Positions 1-8,346 of a DNA stretch of 28,456 nt are shown in pieces. Below the pieces are notes generated by a model that saw only the letters and a list, made by a program, of their open reading frames with translations, had not been told where the DNA came from and ran no database searches. Source of the stretch: Rhodospirillaceae bacterium (GTDB lineage Bacteria; Pseudomonadota; Alphaproteobacteria; CADEGL01); contig JABIRQ010000331.1 in NCBI GenBank assembly GCA_018699755.1, positions 1-28,456 on the forward strand. Reading direction: 5' to 3'. The position numbers and the translations under genes are program-made. Within the stretch, counting starts at the first letter, position 1. Each line of letters opens with the position of its first letter.

Positions 1-2
1 GA

Positions 3-458
3 GATGCCGGCCTGACCGGGCGCAAGATCATCGTCGATACCTATGGCGGCTCGGCGCCGCACGGCGGCGGTGCCTTCTCGGGCAAGGACCCAACCAAGGT
101 CGATCGCTCGGCTGCTTACGGCGCCCGCTACTTGGCGAAGAACGTGGTGGCGGCGGGGCTGGCGGATCACTGCACCATCCAGCTCGCCTATGCGATTGGC
201 GTCTCGAAGCCGTTGTCGGTATACGTCGACACCCAAGGGACAGGTCAGGTCGACGAGGACAAGCTGTCGTCGGTTTTGCAGGAACTGGTCGACCTTTCGC
301 CCCGCGGCCTGCGTGAGCATCTCGCCATGAACAAGCCGATCTACGCGCGCACCGCGGCCTATGGCCATTTCGGCCGTGCGCCCGAGAGCGACGGCGGGTT
401 CTCCTGGGAGCGCGTCGACCTGGTCGACGAGTTGAAGTCGGCCTTCGGCGCGAAGTAG
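3..458 (+). CDS. metK: S-adenosylmethionine synthase, C-terminal part (cut by window start)
   Basis: Makes S-adenosylmethionine from methionine and ATP in the cytoplasm. Only the last 151 residues are present; the frame is open from base 3 and ends at TAG 456-458. The glycine-rich loop GGGAFSGKDPTKVDRS, which is highly characteristic of MetK and contacts the triphosphate, is visible at the start of the fragment. It is followed by the conserved helix containing ARYLAKNVVAAGLA and the segment IQLAYAIGVSKPLSV. The C-terminal helix ends in FGAK, a normal family end, so there is no 3' truncation. The next gene, trmB, uses S-adenosylmethionine and begins within about 15 bases, so the two are probably co-transcribed. 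Identification is secure; the N-terminal two thirds lie outside the window. Confidence 0.97.
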   Translation, partial: DAGLTGRKIIVDTYGGSAPHGGGAFSGKDPTKVDRSAAYGARYLAKNVVAAGLADHCTIQLAYAIGVSKPLSVYVDTQGTGQVDEDKLSSVLQELVDLSPRGLREHLAMNKPIYARTAAYGHFGRAPESDGGFSWERVDLVDELKSAFGAK

Positions 459-471
459 CGGGCGGCAGATT

Positions 472-1224
472 CTGACGGAGGGCGGCGAAAGCGGAGAAGG
501 CGACCGCCGCCGTCGCGTCTTCGGCCGACGCAAGGGCCGGCCCCTGCGCCCCGCGCGCGCCGCGCTGCTCGCGCAAAACCTGCCCGCCATGAAGATCGCC
601 CTGCCGAATGCGGGGCCCAGTGCGCGGCCCCGCGCGGGCGCGATCCTCGACCCGGCAGAGCTGTTCCCCTTCGCCGCGTCCGAAACCTGGCTTGAGATCG
701 GCTTCGGGGCGGGCGATCATCTCGCCTGGCAGGCCGCGGGCAATCCGGCGGTCAGATTTCTCGGCTGCGAGCCCTTCGTCGAGGGCGTCGCCAGCCTGCT
801 GGCGCGGGTCGCGCGGGACGGGTTGCGGAACATCCGCATTCTGGACGACGACGCGCGGCTGTTGCTCGACTGCCTGGCCCCCGCGAGCCTGGATCGGGTA
901 TTCATCCTGTTTCCCGATCCCTGGCCCAAGACGCGTCACCACAAGCGCCGCATCGTCACGACCGAGACCTTGGACCGCCTCGCCCGGGCCATGCGTCCGG
1001 GCGCGGAACTCCGCCTGGCGACCGATCATGCGGATTACGCCGCCTGGATGCTGGCCCATGCGACCGACCATCCCGGTTTTGCCTGGACGGCCCGCGCCGC
1101 GGCCGATTGGCGCACCCGCCCGGCCGATTGGCCGGAAACCCGCTACGAGGCGAAAGCGGCCCGCCAGGGGCGAAAATCCTACTATTTCCGCTTCCTTCGA
1201 CGGGCCAGGGAAGGGGACGGCTGA
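472..1224 (+). CDS. trmB: tRNA (guanine-46-N7)-methyltransferase
   Basis: Methylates N7 of G46 in the tRNA variable loop using S-adenosylmethionine. The SAM-binding segment ETWLEIGFGAGDHL, the family signature FPDPWPKTRHHKRR and the later RLATDHADY are all present. The first ATG in frame is at 589, but the same frame upstream encodes FGRRKGRPLRPARAALL, which matches the conserved N-terminal segment of this family. The protein therefore starts earlier. The frame is closed by TGA at 433, and between 436 and 589 there is no ATG, GTG or TTG. The only near-cognate candidates are ATT at 469 and CTG at 472. I chose CTG 472, giving 250 residues beginning (M)TEGGESGEG. No strong ribosome site precedes it. 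A sequencing error creating or destroying an ATG here is an alternative. Function is near certain; the start is uncertain. Confidence 0.93.
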   Translation: MTEGGESGEGDRRRRVFGRRKGRPLRPARAALLAQNLPAMKIALPNAGPSARPRAGAILDPAELFPFAASETWLEIGFGAGDHLAWQAAGNPAVRFLGCEPFVEGVASLLARVARDGLRNIRILDDDARLLLDCLAPASLDRVFILFPDPWPKTRHHKRRIVTTETLDRLARAMRPGAELRLATDHADYAAWMLAHATDHPGFAWTARAAADWRTRPADWPETRYEAKAARQGRKSYYFRFLRRAREGDG

Positions 1225-1246
1225 TTCGGGCCGCGCGACATTCTCC

Positions 1247-1274
1247 TTGCGAGACGGCCGGGGATGACTATATT
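1247..1274 (+). promoter_or_regulatory. Candidate sigma-70 promoter of the rimP-nusA operon
   Basis: TTGCGA at 1247-1252 and TATATT at 1269-1274 are separated by 16 bases, in the gap between trmB and rimP. Transcription would start near 1281, about 160 bases before rimP, leaving room for a structured leader. The call rests on hexamer similarity and position only. Confidence 0.45.
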
Positions 1275-1300
1275 TTCCTCAAAACAACGACCCGGATGTT

Positions 1301-1348
1301 CCGATCCACGGATCGGTAAGGGGTGGGCCAACCCGGCCCGCCTTTTTT
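1301..1348 (+). terminator. Terminator-like hairpins in the rimP leader
   Basis: An 8-bp stem pairs GGTGGGCC (1322-1329) with GGCCCGCC (1335-1342), with one G-U pair and a five-base loop. It is followed directly by six T residues (1343-1348), the form of an intrinsic terminator. A second small dyad, CCGATCC/GGATCGG, lies just upstream at about 1301-1316. Because the candidate rimP promoter lies upstream of both, the hairpin would sit inside the operon's leader RNA rather than only ending trmB. Terminator-like leaders before rimP have been described as putative attenuators in proteobacteria, to my recollection. Confidence 0.65.
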
Positions 1349-1439
1349 GTTATCCGGGTTTTGAGTTGGCGGTTGTTACCGGGCGGGGCGCCTCTGGGTC
1401 TGTCGAGCCGGGTGACGTCGCGGTCTGTCGACGGAGACC

Positions 1440-1931
1440 ATGAGCAGGGCGAGCCGAATAGAAGAGATCGTCGAGCCGACGCTCGAGGCGATGGGCTACG
1501 AGTTGGTTCGCGCGCGCGTTTCGGGCTCCCAGCGGCCGGTCTTGCAGATCATGGCGGAGCGCAAGGACGGCGAGGAAATGACCGTGGAGGATTGCGCGGA
1601 GATCAGCCGCAACGTCTCGGTCCTGCTCGATGTGCAAGACCCGATTTCGGGCGCCTATACCTTGGAGGTCAGCTCGCCCGGCATCGACCGCCCGCTCGTG
1701 CGGCACCGCGATTTTTCGCACTATGCGGGGCACGAGGCGCGCATCGAGCTGCGCCAGACGATCGACGGGCGGCGGCGCTTTCGGGGCCGCCTGCTCGGCA
1801 CCACCGCGGAGGGCGTGCGAATCGAAACGACGGAGGGCGAAGTCGAACTGCCCTTCGAAGAAATCGGCAATGCGAAGCTTGTCCTGACGGACGAGCTGAT
1901 CGCGTCCATGACACAACGGAACCGGACTTAG
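1440..1931 (+). CDS. rimP: Ribosome maturation factor RimP
   Basis: Cytoplasmic factor for 30S ribosomal subunit maturation. The 163-residue product has the two-domain RimP layout. The N-terminal alpha/beta domain contains IVEPTLEAMGYELVRARV at residues about 9-26, then the helix CAEISRNVSVLLD and the signature YTLEVSSPGIDRPL around residues 73-86. The C-terminal Sm-like barrel contains FRGRLLGTT and ends near ELIAS. The ATG at 1440 is preceded by a GGAG-type ribosome site (acGGAGacc). It is followed after four bases by nusA, the usual order. Length is typical of the family. It is the first gene of the large operon and lies behind the leader hairpin at 1322-1348. Confidence 0.96.
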   Translation: MSRASRIEEIVEPTLEAMGYELVRARVSGSQRPVLQIMAERKDGEEMTVEDCAEISRNVSVLLDVQDPISGAYTLEVSSPGIDRPLVRHRDFSHYAGHEARIELRQTIDGRRRFRGRLLGTTAEGVRIETTEGEVELPFEEIGNAKLVLTDELIASMTQRNRT

Positions 1932-1935
1932 TCAG

Positions 1936-3603
1936 ATGGCATCACTGGAAACGACGATCGAACAGGCCCCGCGGCTCGAAATGCTGCAGGTCGCCGATAC
2001 GGTGGCTCGCGACAAGGGGATCGAGCGCGAAGAGGTGCTGGTCGCCATGGAGCAGGCGATTCAGAAGGCCGGCCGCTCGAAATACGGCCACGAGCATGAC
2101 ATCCGGGCCGAGATCGACCGCAAGACGGGCGAGATCAAGCTGTTCCGCTACCGCGCGGTGGTCGAGGAGATCGACGAGGTCGAGGACGAGATCACCCAGC
2201 TGACCCTGGAACAGGCGCGGCGCATCAAGCCGGACGCCGAGATCGGCGAGTTCCTGATCGACAAGTTGCCGCCGATCGATTTCGGCCGGGTCGCCGCCCA
2301 GACCGCCAAGCAGGTGATCGTCCAGAAGGTGCGCGAAGCCGAGCGCCAGCGCCAGTTCCGCGAATACCGCGACCGGGTGGGCGAGGTCGTCAACGGCCTG
2401 GTCAAGCGGGTCGAGTTCGGCAATGTCCTGGTCGATCTGGGCCGGGCCGAGGCGATCATCCGCCGCGAGGAGCTGATCCCGCGCGAGAATTTCCGCCAGG
2501 GCGACCGGGTGCGCGCCTATATCTACGACGTGCGGGAAGAGCCGCGCGGCCCGCAGATCTTCCTCTCCCGCACCCATCCGCAGTTCATGGTCATGCTGTT
2601 CGCCCAGGAGGTGCCGGAGATCTACGACGGCATCATCGAGATCCGCGAGGTCGCGCGCGATCCCGGCAGCCGCGCCAAGATCGCCGTGATCTCCAACGAT
2701 TCGAGCATCGACCCCGTGGGCGCCTGCGTCGGCATGCGCGGCAGCCGCGTCCAGGCGGTGGTCGCCGAACTCCAGGGCGAGAAGATCGACATCATCCCCT
2801 GGTCCTCCGACCCCGCGACCTTCGTGGTCAACGGCCTGGCGCCGGCCGAGGTGACCAAGATCGTGCTCGACGAGGATGCCCACCGGATCGACGTCATCGT
2901 GCCGGACGAACAGCTCAGCCTGGCCATCGGCCGGCGCGGCCAGAACGTGCGGCTCGCCTCCCAGCTCTCGGGCTGGGACATCGATATCCTGACCGAGGCC
3001 GAGGAATCCGAGCGGCGGCAGACGGAGCTTCGGACCCGCTCCCAGGCCTTCATCGAGGCCCTGGACGTGGACGACGTGATTGCCCATCTTCTGGTCACCG
3101 AAGGGTTCTCGAGCGTCGAGGAAATCGCCTTCGTGCCGATCGAGGATCTGGCATCGATCGAGGGCTTCGACGAGGCCATTGCCGAGGAGCTGCGCGACCG
3201 GGCGCAGAACTTCCTGGTCGAAGAGGAGGAGCGCAACCAGACGCGTCTCGGCGAGCTTACCGTCTCCCCCGATCTGCTGGAGGTGCCGGGCCTGACGACC
3301 GCGATGCTGGTCACCCTGGGCGAGGCGGAGATCAAGAGCCGCGACGACCTCGCCGATCTGGCGAGCGACGAGCTGGTCGACGCCGAGGAAGGCATCCTGC
3401 GCGATTACGGGATGTCCGAGGAAGAGGCCAACGCCGTGATCATGGCGGCCCGCGCCCATTGGTTCGCTGATGAGGAGACCGGAGAGGCGCCCGAAGAGGC
3501 CGGCGAGGCCACCGATGCGGGCGCGGAGGAGAGTGCGGAGCCGAACGAGGGCGCCGAGTCGGGCGGGGACGCCGAGTCGGACGGGGACAAGGACCCGGCC
3601 TGA
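1936..3603 (+). CDS. nusA: Transcription termination/antitermination factor NusA
   Basis: Binds RNA polymerase and nascent RNA and modulates pausing, termination and antitermination. Domains in order: N-terminal polymerase-binding domain (about 10-135), S1 domain (about 148-212, with GNVLVDLGRAEAIIRR), KH1 with GACVGMRGSR (262-271), KH2 with IGRRGQNVRL (331-340), and two C-terminal helix-hairpin-helix acidic repeats (about 385-425 and 445-510), the second containing VPGLTTAMLVTLGE. The last 40 or so residues are an acidic, low-complexity tail of Glu, Asp, Gly and Ala that looks disordered. The 555-residue length reflects the C-terminal repeats plus this tail. It starts four bases after rimP, and its stop overlaps the next start as TGATG. 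Confidence 0.98.
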   Translation: MASLETTIEQAPRLEMLQVADTVARDKGIEREEVLVAMEQAIQKAGRSKYGHEHDIRAEIDRKTGEIKLFRYRAVVEEIDEVEDEITQLTLEQARRIKPDAEIGEFLIDKLPPIDFGRVAAQTAKQVIVQKVREAERQRQFREYRDRVGEVVNGLVKRVEFGNVLVDLGRAEAIIRREELIPRENFRQGDRVRAYIYDVREEPRGPQIFLSRTHPQFMVMLFAQEVPEIYDGIIEIREVARDPGSRAKIAVISNDSSIDPVGACVGMRGSRVQAVVAELQGEKIDIIPWSSDPATFVVNGLAPAEVTKIVLDEDAHRIDVIVPDEQLSLAIGRRGQNVRLASQLSGWDIDILTEAEESERRQTELRTRSQAFIEALDVDDVIAHLLVTEGFSSVEEIAFVPIEDLASIEGFDEAIAEELRDRAQNFLVEEEERNQTRLGELTVSPDLLEVPGLTTAMLVTLGEAEIKSRDDLADLASDELVDAEEGILRDYGMSEEEANAVIMAARAHWFADEETGEAPEEAGEATDAGAEESAEPNEGAESGGDAESDGDKDPA

Positions 3604-4292
3604 TGGGCAGCGCCGCGACAGGGCTGGAGACGGCGATGCCGGATCGGAGCGAAGAGCCCGCATCGGCCCGGCGCTGCATCGTGACCGGCGAAAGCGCGCC
3701 CCGGTGCGGGCTGATCCGTTTCGCGATCGGGCCGGACGGGACCCTGGTCCCGGATCTCGCCGAACGCCTGCCAGGCCGCGGTTTGTGGATGACGGCGCGC
3801 CGCGATATAGTCGCGCGCGCTGCACCGCGACAGGTTTCGCGCGCCGCGCGAACGGCCGTTGCGGTCTTCGATCCGATGGAGTTGGCCGACCTGGTCGAAC
3901 GGCTGCTCGGGCGCCGGTTGGTCGAGTTGATCGGCTTGGCGCGCCGCGCGGGTCAGGCGGTCGCCGGGTTCGAGAAGGTCAAGGCCTGGTGCCGCGAGGG
4001 CCGGGCCGCGGCGCTTCTGGCGGCGTCCGACGGCGGTGCCGACGGGCGCGCCAAGGTCCGCGCACTGGCGCCGCAGGCGGGCCTGATCGACGTGCTGACC
4101 GCGGAGGAATTGGGCCTGGCTTTTGCCCGGCCGCATGCCGTGCACGGCGCGCTCGCGCCCGGCGGTCTCGCGACCGAGGTGGAGCGGGAGGCGGCCCGGC
4201 TGGCCGGGTTCCGCGCGGCCCCTGGGCACGAGGGTTTGCACGAGGGTTTGAAGGAAAGTGCGGCGGCCGACGGGCCGGCGTCCATGGATTGA
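3603..4292 (+). CDS. YlxR (DUF448) domain protein fused to an L7Ae-like domain
   Basis: Probable RNA-binding protein of the nusA-infB operon. Residues about 20-90 form the YlxR/DUF448 domain, with RRCIVTGE near the start, then LIRFAIGPDG and PGRGLWMTA. Residues about 105-195 look like the ribosomal L7Ae/L30e-type fold, with LIGLARRAGQAVAGFEKVK and LLAASDGGADG. This two-domain arrangement is common in alphaproteobacteria. The ATG at 3603 shares its A with the nusA stop, so translation is probably coupled. Near the 3' end a 12-base unit is repeated in tandem (4226-4237 and 4238-4249), encoding HEGL twice, in a tail that seems unconstrained. The molecular role of the fusion is not established; family assignment is firm. 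Confidence 0.9.
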   Translation: MGSAATGLETAMPDRSEEPASARRCIVTGESAPRCGLIRFAIGPDGTLVPDLAERLPGRGLWMTARRDIVARAAPRQVSRAARTAVAVFDPMELADLVERLLGRRLVELIGLARRAGQAVAGFEKVKAWCREGRAAALLAASDGGADGRAKVRALAPQAGLIDVLTAEELGLAFARPHAVHGALAPGGLATEVEREAARLAGFRAAPGHEGLHEGLKESAAADGPASMD

Positions 4293-4311
4293 AGGAAACG
4301 GTCGCACGACG

Positions 4312-6897
4312 ATGACGGATACGACTGAACGCGAACGCAAACGGCCGCTCAAGCTGGCGGACCGTGGCAAGCTCGAGCTGAAGAAGACTGTCGACGCCGG
4401 CCAGGTGCGGCAAAGCTTCTCCCATGGCCGTTCGAAGGCCGTGGCCGTCGAGGTCAAGCGCAAGCGCACGATCTCGGCGCCGAAGCGCGGCGGGGCGGGC
4501 GACCAGGGCGGTGCGGGCCGGGCGGGCGTTCGCGAGCTCACCAAGGCCGAGCGCGATGCGCGAGTCCGCGCGCTGCGCGGCGCCATCACCGGCGAGGATG
4601 AGCGCAGCGAGACCCGCGAGGAGCATGAGAGCGCGCTTCGCGCCCGGGACGAGGCGCAGCGCGTCTACGAAGCCGAGTTGGCGCGCCAGGCCGAAGAGGC
4701 CGAACGCGCCGAGTCGGACCGCCGGGCCGAAGAGGAAAAGCGGCGCGAAGCGGAGGAATTGCGCCGCCAGACCGAAGAGACCCGGCGCAACGAGGACGAG
4801 ACGCGCCGGACGCGGGACGAGGAACTGCGCAAGCGCGTGGCGGAACGGACCGCCGCGCGCCAGGGCGACCGCGACGTCGCGCTGCAGGCGCCCGAACCCG
4901 AAGAGGAAGAGCGGAGCGCACGCCGCGGCAAGCCCGGGGCGAAGCGGACTGCGCCGCCGCCCGCACCTTCGCCGCGCCGGAACGAGCCGCGCCGACGCGT
5001 TTCCAAGCTGACCGTCTCCGCCGCGCTGACCGGCGAGGCGGAGGAGGAGCGCACGCGCAGCGTGGCCGCGATGCGCCGCGCCCGCGAGCGCGAACGTCTG
5101 CGCGCCCGGGAGGCCGCGGCCCAGGACCGGCCGACGAAGGTCATCCGCGATGTCGTGATTCCGGAAACGATCACGGTTCAGGAGCTGGCCAATCGCATGG
5201 CCGAGCGCGGCACGGACGTGATCAAGAAACTGATGGCCCTGGGGGTCATGGTGACGATCAACCAGACGATCGACGCCGATACGGCCGAACTGGTGACCAA
5301 CGAGTTCGGCCACCGCATGCGGCGTATTTCGGAAGCCGATGTCGAGATCGGCCTGGAGGGCGAGGTGGACGACGAATCCCTGCTCAAGCCGCGCCCGCCG
5401 GTGGTGACCATCATGGGCCATGTCGATCACGGCAAGACCTCGCTGCTCGACGCCCTGCGCGAGACCGATGTCGCCGGGCGCGAGGCCGGCGGCATCACCC
5501 AGCATATCGGCGCCTATCAGATCGTCCTTGCCGGGGACCATCGCATCACCTTCATCGACACGCCGGGCCATGAGGCGTTCACGGCCATGCGGGCGCGCGG
5601 CGCGCAGGCGACCGATCTGGTCGTCCTGGTGGTCGCCGCCGACGACGGCGTCCAGCCCCAGACCGTCGAGGCGATCAACCACGCGCGGGCGGCCAACGTT
5701 CCGATGCTGGTGGCGATCAACAAATGCGACATGCCCGGCGCCGATCCCGACCGGGTGCGCAACGAGCTGTTGAGCCATGAGATCGTCACCGAACAGATGG
5801 GCGGCGACACCTTGGCCATCGAAGTCTCGGCCCTCAAGAAAGAGAATCTCGACAAGCTGGAAGAGGCCATTCTGCTCCAGGCCGAACTTCTGGAGCTCAA
5901 GGCCAATCCGGATCGCGAGGCCATGGGCGTGGTCGTCGAATCGAAGATCGAAACCGGCCGCGGCCCGGTCGCGACCGTCTTGATCCAGCGGGGCACCCTG
6001 CGTGTCGGCGATATTTTCGTCGCGGGCGCCGAATGGGGCCGCGTGCGGGCGTTGCTCAACGATCGCGGTCAGCCGATCGACGAGGCCGGACCCGCCACCC
6101 CCGTTGAGGTGTTCGGCATGCAAGGCTCGCCCGAGGCCGGCGACGATTTCTCCGTGGTCGAGAACGAGGCGCGGGCGCGCGAGGTGTCGGATTTCCGCCA
6201 GCGTCGCGCACGCGACGTGCGGGTGGCCCTGGGCCAGCGCGCCACGGTCGACGACATGTTCAGCGCGATCGGCGAGGAGCAGGTCGAAACGGTGGCCGTC
6301 ATCATCAAGGCGGACGTCCAGGGTTCGGCCGAAGCGATCAAGGCCTCCCTCGACCGCCTGGCGACCGAGGAGGTGGCGGTGGCCGTTCTCCATGCCGGCG
6401 TGGGCGGCATCAACGAATCGGACGTGACCCTGGCCAAGGCCTCGGACGCCCTGATCGTGGGCTTCAACGTGCGGGCCAATCCCCAGGCGCGCGAGATCGC
6501 CAATCGCGACCAGGTCGATATCCGGTACTTCAGCATCATCTACGAGGTGGTGGACGAGCTGAAGGCCATGCTGAGCGGGCTGCTTTCGCCGAGCCGGCGC
6601 GAGGTGTTCCTCGGCTATGCCGAGATTCGCAAGGTCTTCAACATCACCAAGGTCGGCCAGGTGGGCGGCTGCATGATCACGGAAGGCTTGGTCAAGCGCG
6701 GCAACGGGGTTCGCGTCCTGCGCGACGACGTGGTGGTTCACGAGGGCAAGCTGTCCAGCCTCAAGCGCTTCAAGGACGAGGTCCGAGAGGTGCGGGAGGG
6801 CTACGAATGCGGCATGGCCTTCGAGAATTTCCACGACCTCAAGGAGGGCGACCGCGTCGAATGCTTCGAGATCGTCGAAGAGGCGCGGACGCTGTAA
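4312..6897 (+). CDS. infB: Translation initiation factor IF-2
   Basis: GTPase that places initiator tRNA on the 30S subunit and promotes subunit joining. With the ATG at 4312 the product is 861 residues. An upstream in-frame start at 4258 overlaps ylxR and adds an uncharacteristic extension; 4312 gives the usual alphaproteobacterial opening RPLKLADRGKLELKK. Residues about 90-190 are a long, highly charged Arg/Glu coiled-coil-like region. The IF2 N domain is at about 274-335. G motifs: GHVDHGKT (369-376), GGITQHIG (from 393), DTPGH (from 416), NKCD (470-473) and SALK (from 506). The C-terminal barrel and IF2 domains follow to the end. An AAGGAAA ribosome site lies next to the ylxR stop. Neighbours rbfA and truB continue the conserved operon. 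Confidence 0.98.
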   Translation: MTDTTERERKRPLKLADRGKLELKKTVDAGQVRQSFSHGRSKAVAVEVKRKRTISAPKRGGAGDQGGAGRAGVRELTKAERDARVRALRGAITGEDERSETREEHESALRARDEAQRVYEAELARQAEEAERAESDRRAEEEKRREAEELRRQTEETRRNEDETRRTRDEELRKRVAERTAARQGDRDVALQAPEPEEEERSARRGKPGAKRTAPPPAPSPRRNEPRRRVSKLTVSAALTGEAEEERTRSVAAMRRARERERLRAREAAAQDRPTKVIRDVVIPETITVQELANRMAERGTDVIKKLMALGVMVTINQTIDADTAELVTNEFGHRMRRISEADVEIGLEGEVDDESLLKPRPPVVTIMGHVDHGKTSLLDALRETDVAGREAGGITQHIGAYQIVLAGDHRITFIDTPGHEAFTAMRARGAQATDLVVLVVAADDGVQPQTVEAINHARAANVPMLVAINKCDMPGADPDRVRNELLSHEIVTEQMGGDTLAIEVSALKKENLDKLEEAILLQAELLELKANPDREAMGVVVESKIETGRGPVATVLIQRGTLRVGDIFVAGAEWGRVRALLNDRGQPIDEAGPATPVEVFGMQGSPEAGDDFSVVENEARAREVSDFRQRRARDVRVALGQRATVDDMFSAIGEEQVETVAVIIKADVQGSAEAIKASLDRLATEEVAVAVLHAGVGGINESDVTLAKASDALIVGFNVRANPQAREIANRDQVDIRYFSIIYEVVDELKAMLSGLLSPSRREVFLGYAEIRKVFNITKVGQVGGCMITEGLVKRGNGVRVLRDDVVVHEGKLSSLKRFKDEVREVREGYECGMAFENFHDLKEGDRVECFEIVEEARTL

Positions 6898-6949
6898 GCC
6901 TGGATCTTGCCCCGCTGCGGCACCGCGCGGGAGCGGAACGGAAGACGCC

Positions 6950-7414
6950 ATGACAAGGCACAAGCACAGGCCGCCATCCCAGCGCCAGCTGCGGGTCGGC
7001 GAAATCGTGCGCCACGCGCTTGCCGAACTGATCGAGCGCGGCGAGTTGCACGATCCGGATCTCGATGGAGTCCCGGTGACCGTGACCCAGGTCGCGATGA
7101 GTCCGGATCTGCGCAACGGCACGGCCTATGTCATGCCGCTCGGCGGCGTTGAGGCCGCGCGCACGGTCGCGGCCCTCAACCGCGCCGCGCCCTTTCTTCA
7201 GGGCCGCGTGGCCCGTGCCGTGCGCCTGAAATTCGCGCCGCGCCTGCGTTTTGCCTCGGACGAGTCCTTCGATTACGCCGACAAGATCACACGCCTCCTG
7301 CACGGGGCCGGGGGCGGCGCCCGCGACGAACAGGACAACGGGGCCGAAGACGAGACCGGAGACGAGGATCGGGACGGCGCCCCGGACGGAGGCGGGGATG
7401 GCTCGGCGGCGTAA
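6950..7414 (+). CDS. rbfA: Ribosome-binding factor A
   Basis: Cold-shock-associated 30S maturation factor acting near the 5' helix of 16S rRNA. The 154-residue product has the KH-like RbfA core: RQLRVGEIVRHALAELIERG at residues about 11-30, VTQVAMSPDLRNGTAYVMPL around 43-62, and the C-terminal core segment KFAPRLRFASDESFDYADKI. After about residue 120 comes an acidic Gly/Asp/Glu tail (GGGARDEQDNGAEDETGDED and beyond) that is absent from the shortest family members and is probably disordered. A GGAACGGAAG ribosome site precedes the ATG. The end overlaps the start of truB by 17 bases, indicating translational coupling. Confidence 0.95.
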   Translation: MTRHKHRPPSQRQLRVGEIVRHALAELIERGELHDPDLDGVPVTVTQVAMSPDLRNGTAYVMPLGGVEAARTVAALNRAAPFLQGRVARAVRLKFAPRLRFASDESFDYADKITRLLHGAGGGARDEQDNGAEDETGDEDRDGAPDGGGDGSAA

Positions 7415-8327
7415 GGGCAAGCCGATCAACGGCTGGCTGGTCGTCGACAAGCCCGCGGGCATGACTTCAACGGCCGTGGTCAATGCCGTGCGCCGCATCA
7501 CCGGCGCGGCCAAGGCCGGTCATGCCGGCACATTGGATCCCCTGGCGACCGGAGTCCTGCCGATCGCCCTCGGCGAAGCGACCAAGACTGTGCCCTATGC
7601 CATGGATTCGGCCAAACGCTATCGCTTCACCCTGCGTTGGGGCGAAGCGCGCGACACGGACGACGCCGAAGGCGCGGTCACGGCGACCAGCCCGGTGCGC
7701 CCGGAGCGCGCCGCGATCGAGGCCGTGCTGCCCCGCTTCACCGGCGAGATCGACCAGCGCCCGCCGATCTATTCCGCGATCAAGGTGGACGGCCGGCGGT
7801 CCTACGACCTGGCCCGGGCGGACCAGGCGCCGGTTCTCGCCATGCGCCCGGTGCGCATCGATTCGATTTCCCTTGCCGAGATGGCCGATGCCGACCATGC
7901 CAGCTTTGACGTCGCCTGCGGCAAGGGCGCCTATATGCGCGCCCTCGCGCGCGACATCGCCGAAGCCCTGGGCACGGTCGGCCATGTCTCCGCCCTGCGC
8001 CGCACCGCCGTCGGCGGGTTCCGGGCGGAGGGGGCGATTTCGCTGGAACATCTGAGCGACGTGGGGCATAGTCCCGCGCGTTTCGAGCAATGCCTGCTTT
8101 CGGTCGCGACCGCGCTGGACGACATCCCGGCACTGGCCTTGGCCGATCTTGAAGCGGACCGCCTTCGTATGGGGCGGGCCGTGCAGGTCTTGCGGACGGC
8201 CGACAGGGTCGTGATCGAGGCTCTCGACGACGGCGCGATTCTGCGCGCCATGGACGGGAAGACCTTGATTGCCCTGACCCGGCTGGAGGGGATGGAAATC
8301 CATCCCGTCCGCGTCTTCAACCTCTGA
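7398..8327 (+). CDS. truB: tRNA pseudouridine(55) synthase
   Basis: Converts U55 of the tRNA T-loop to pseudouridine. The 309-residue product carries the TruB catalytic motif GHAGTLDPLATGVLPIALG with nucleophile Asp47. Also present are the N-terminal GWLVVDKPAGMTS, the YRFTLRWGEARDTDD strand and the RPPIYSAIKVDGRRSYDLAR segment that contacts the flipped base. GAYMRALARDI lies in the later catalytic core. The C-terminal 60 or so residues form the small TruB C-terminal domain. The start at 7398 lies inside the end of rbfA and has a GGAGG ribosome site eight bases upstream of the coding start region. The frame stays open upstream to 7251, but that extension only shadows rbfA. Confidence 0.97.
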   Translation: MARRRKGKPINGWLVVDKPAGMTSTAVVNAVRRITGAAKAGHAGTLDPLATGVLPIALGEATKTVPYAMDSAKRYRFTLRWGEARDTDDAEGAVTATSPVRPERAAIEAVLPRFTGEIDQRPPIYSAIKVDGRRSYDLARADQAPVLAMRPVRIDSISLAEMADADHASFDVACGKGAYMRALARDIAEALGTVGHVSALRRTAVGGFRAEGAISLEHLSDVGHSPARFEQCLLSVATALDDIPALALADLEADRLRMGRAVQVLRTADRVVIEALDDGAILRAMDGKTLIALTRLEGMEIHPVRVFNL

Positions 8328-8346
8328 CGAAAGGTCACGATAGACG

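Noticed and set aside
1942..3825. 627-codon open frame on the minus strand
   Set aside because: Antisense to nusA; no family resemblance.
3979..7122. 1047-codon open frame on the minus strand
   Set aside because: It lies antisense to infB and its neighbours and has no recognisable domain; the sense strand carries secure conserved genes.
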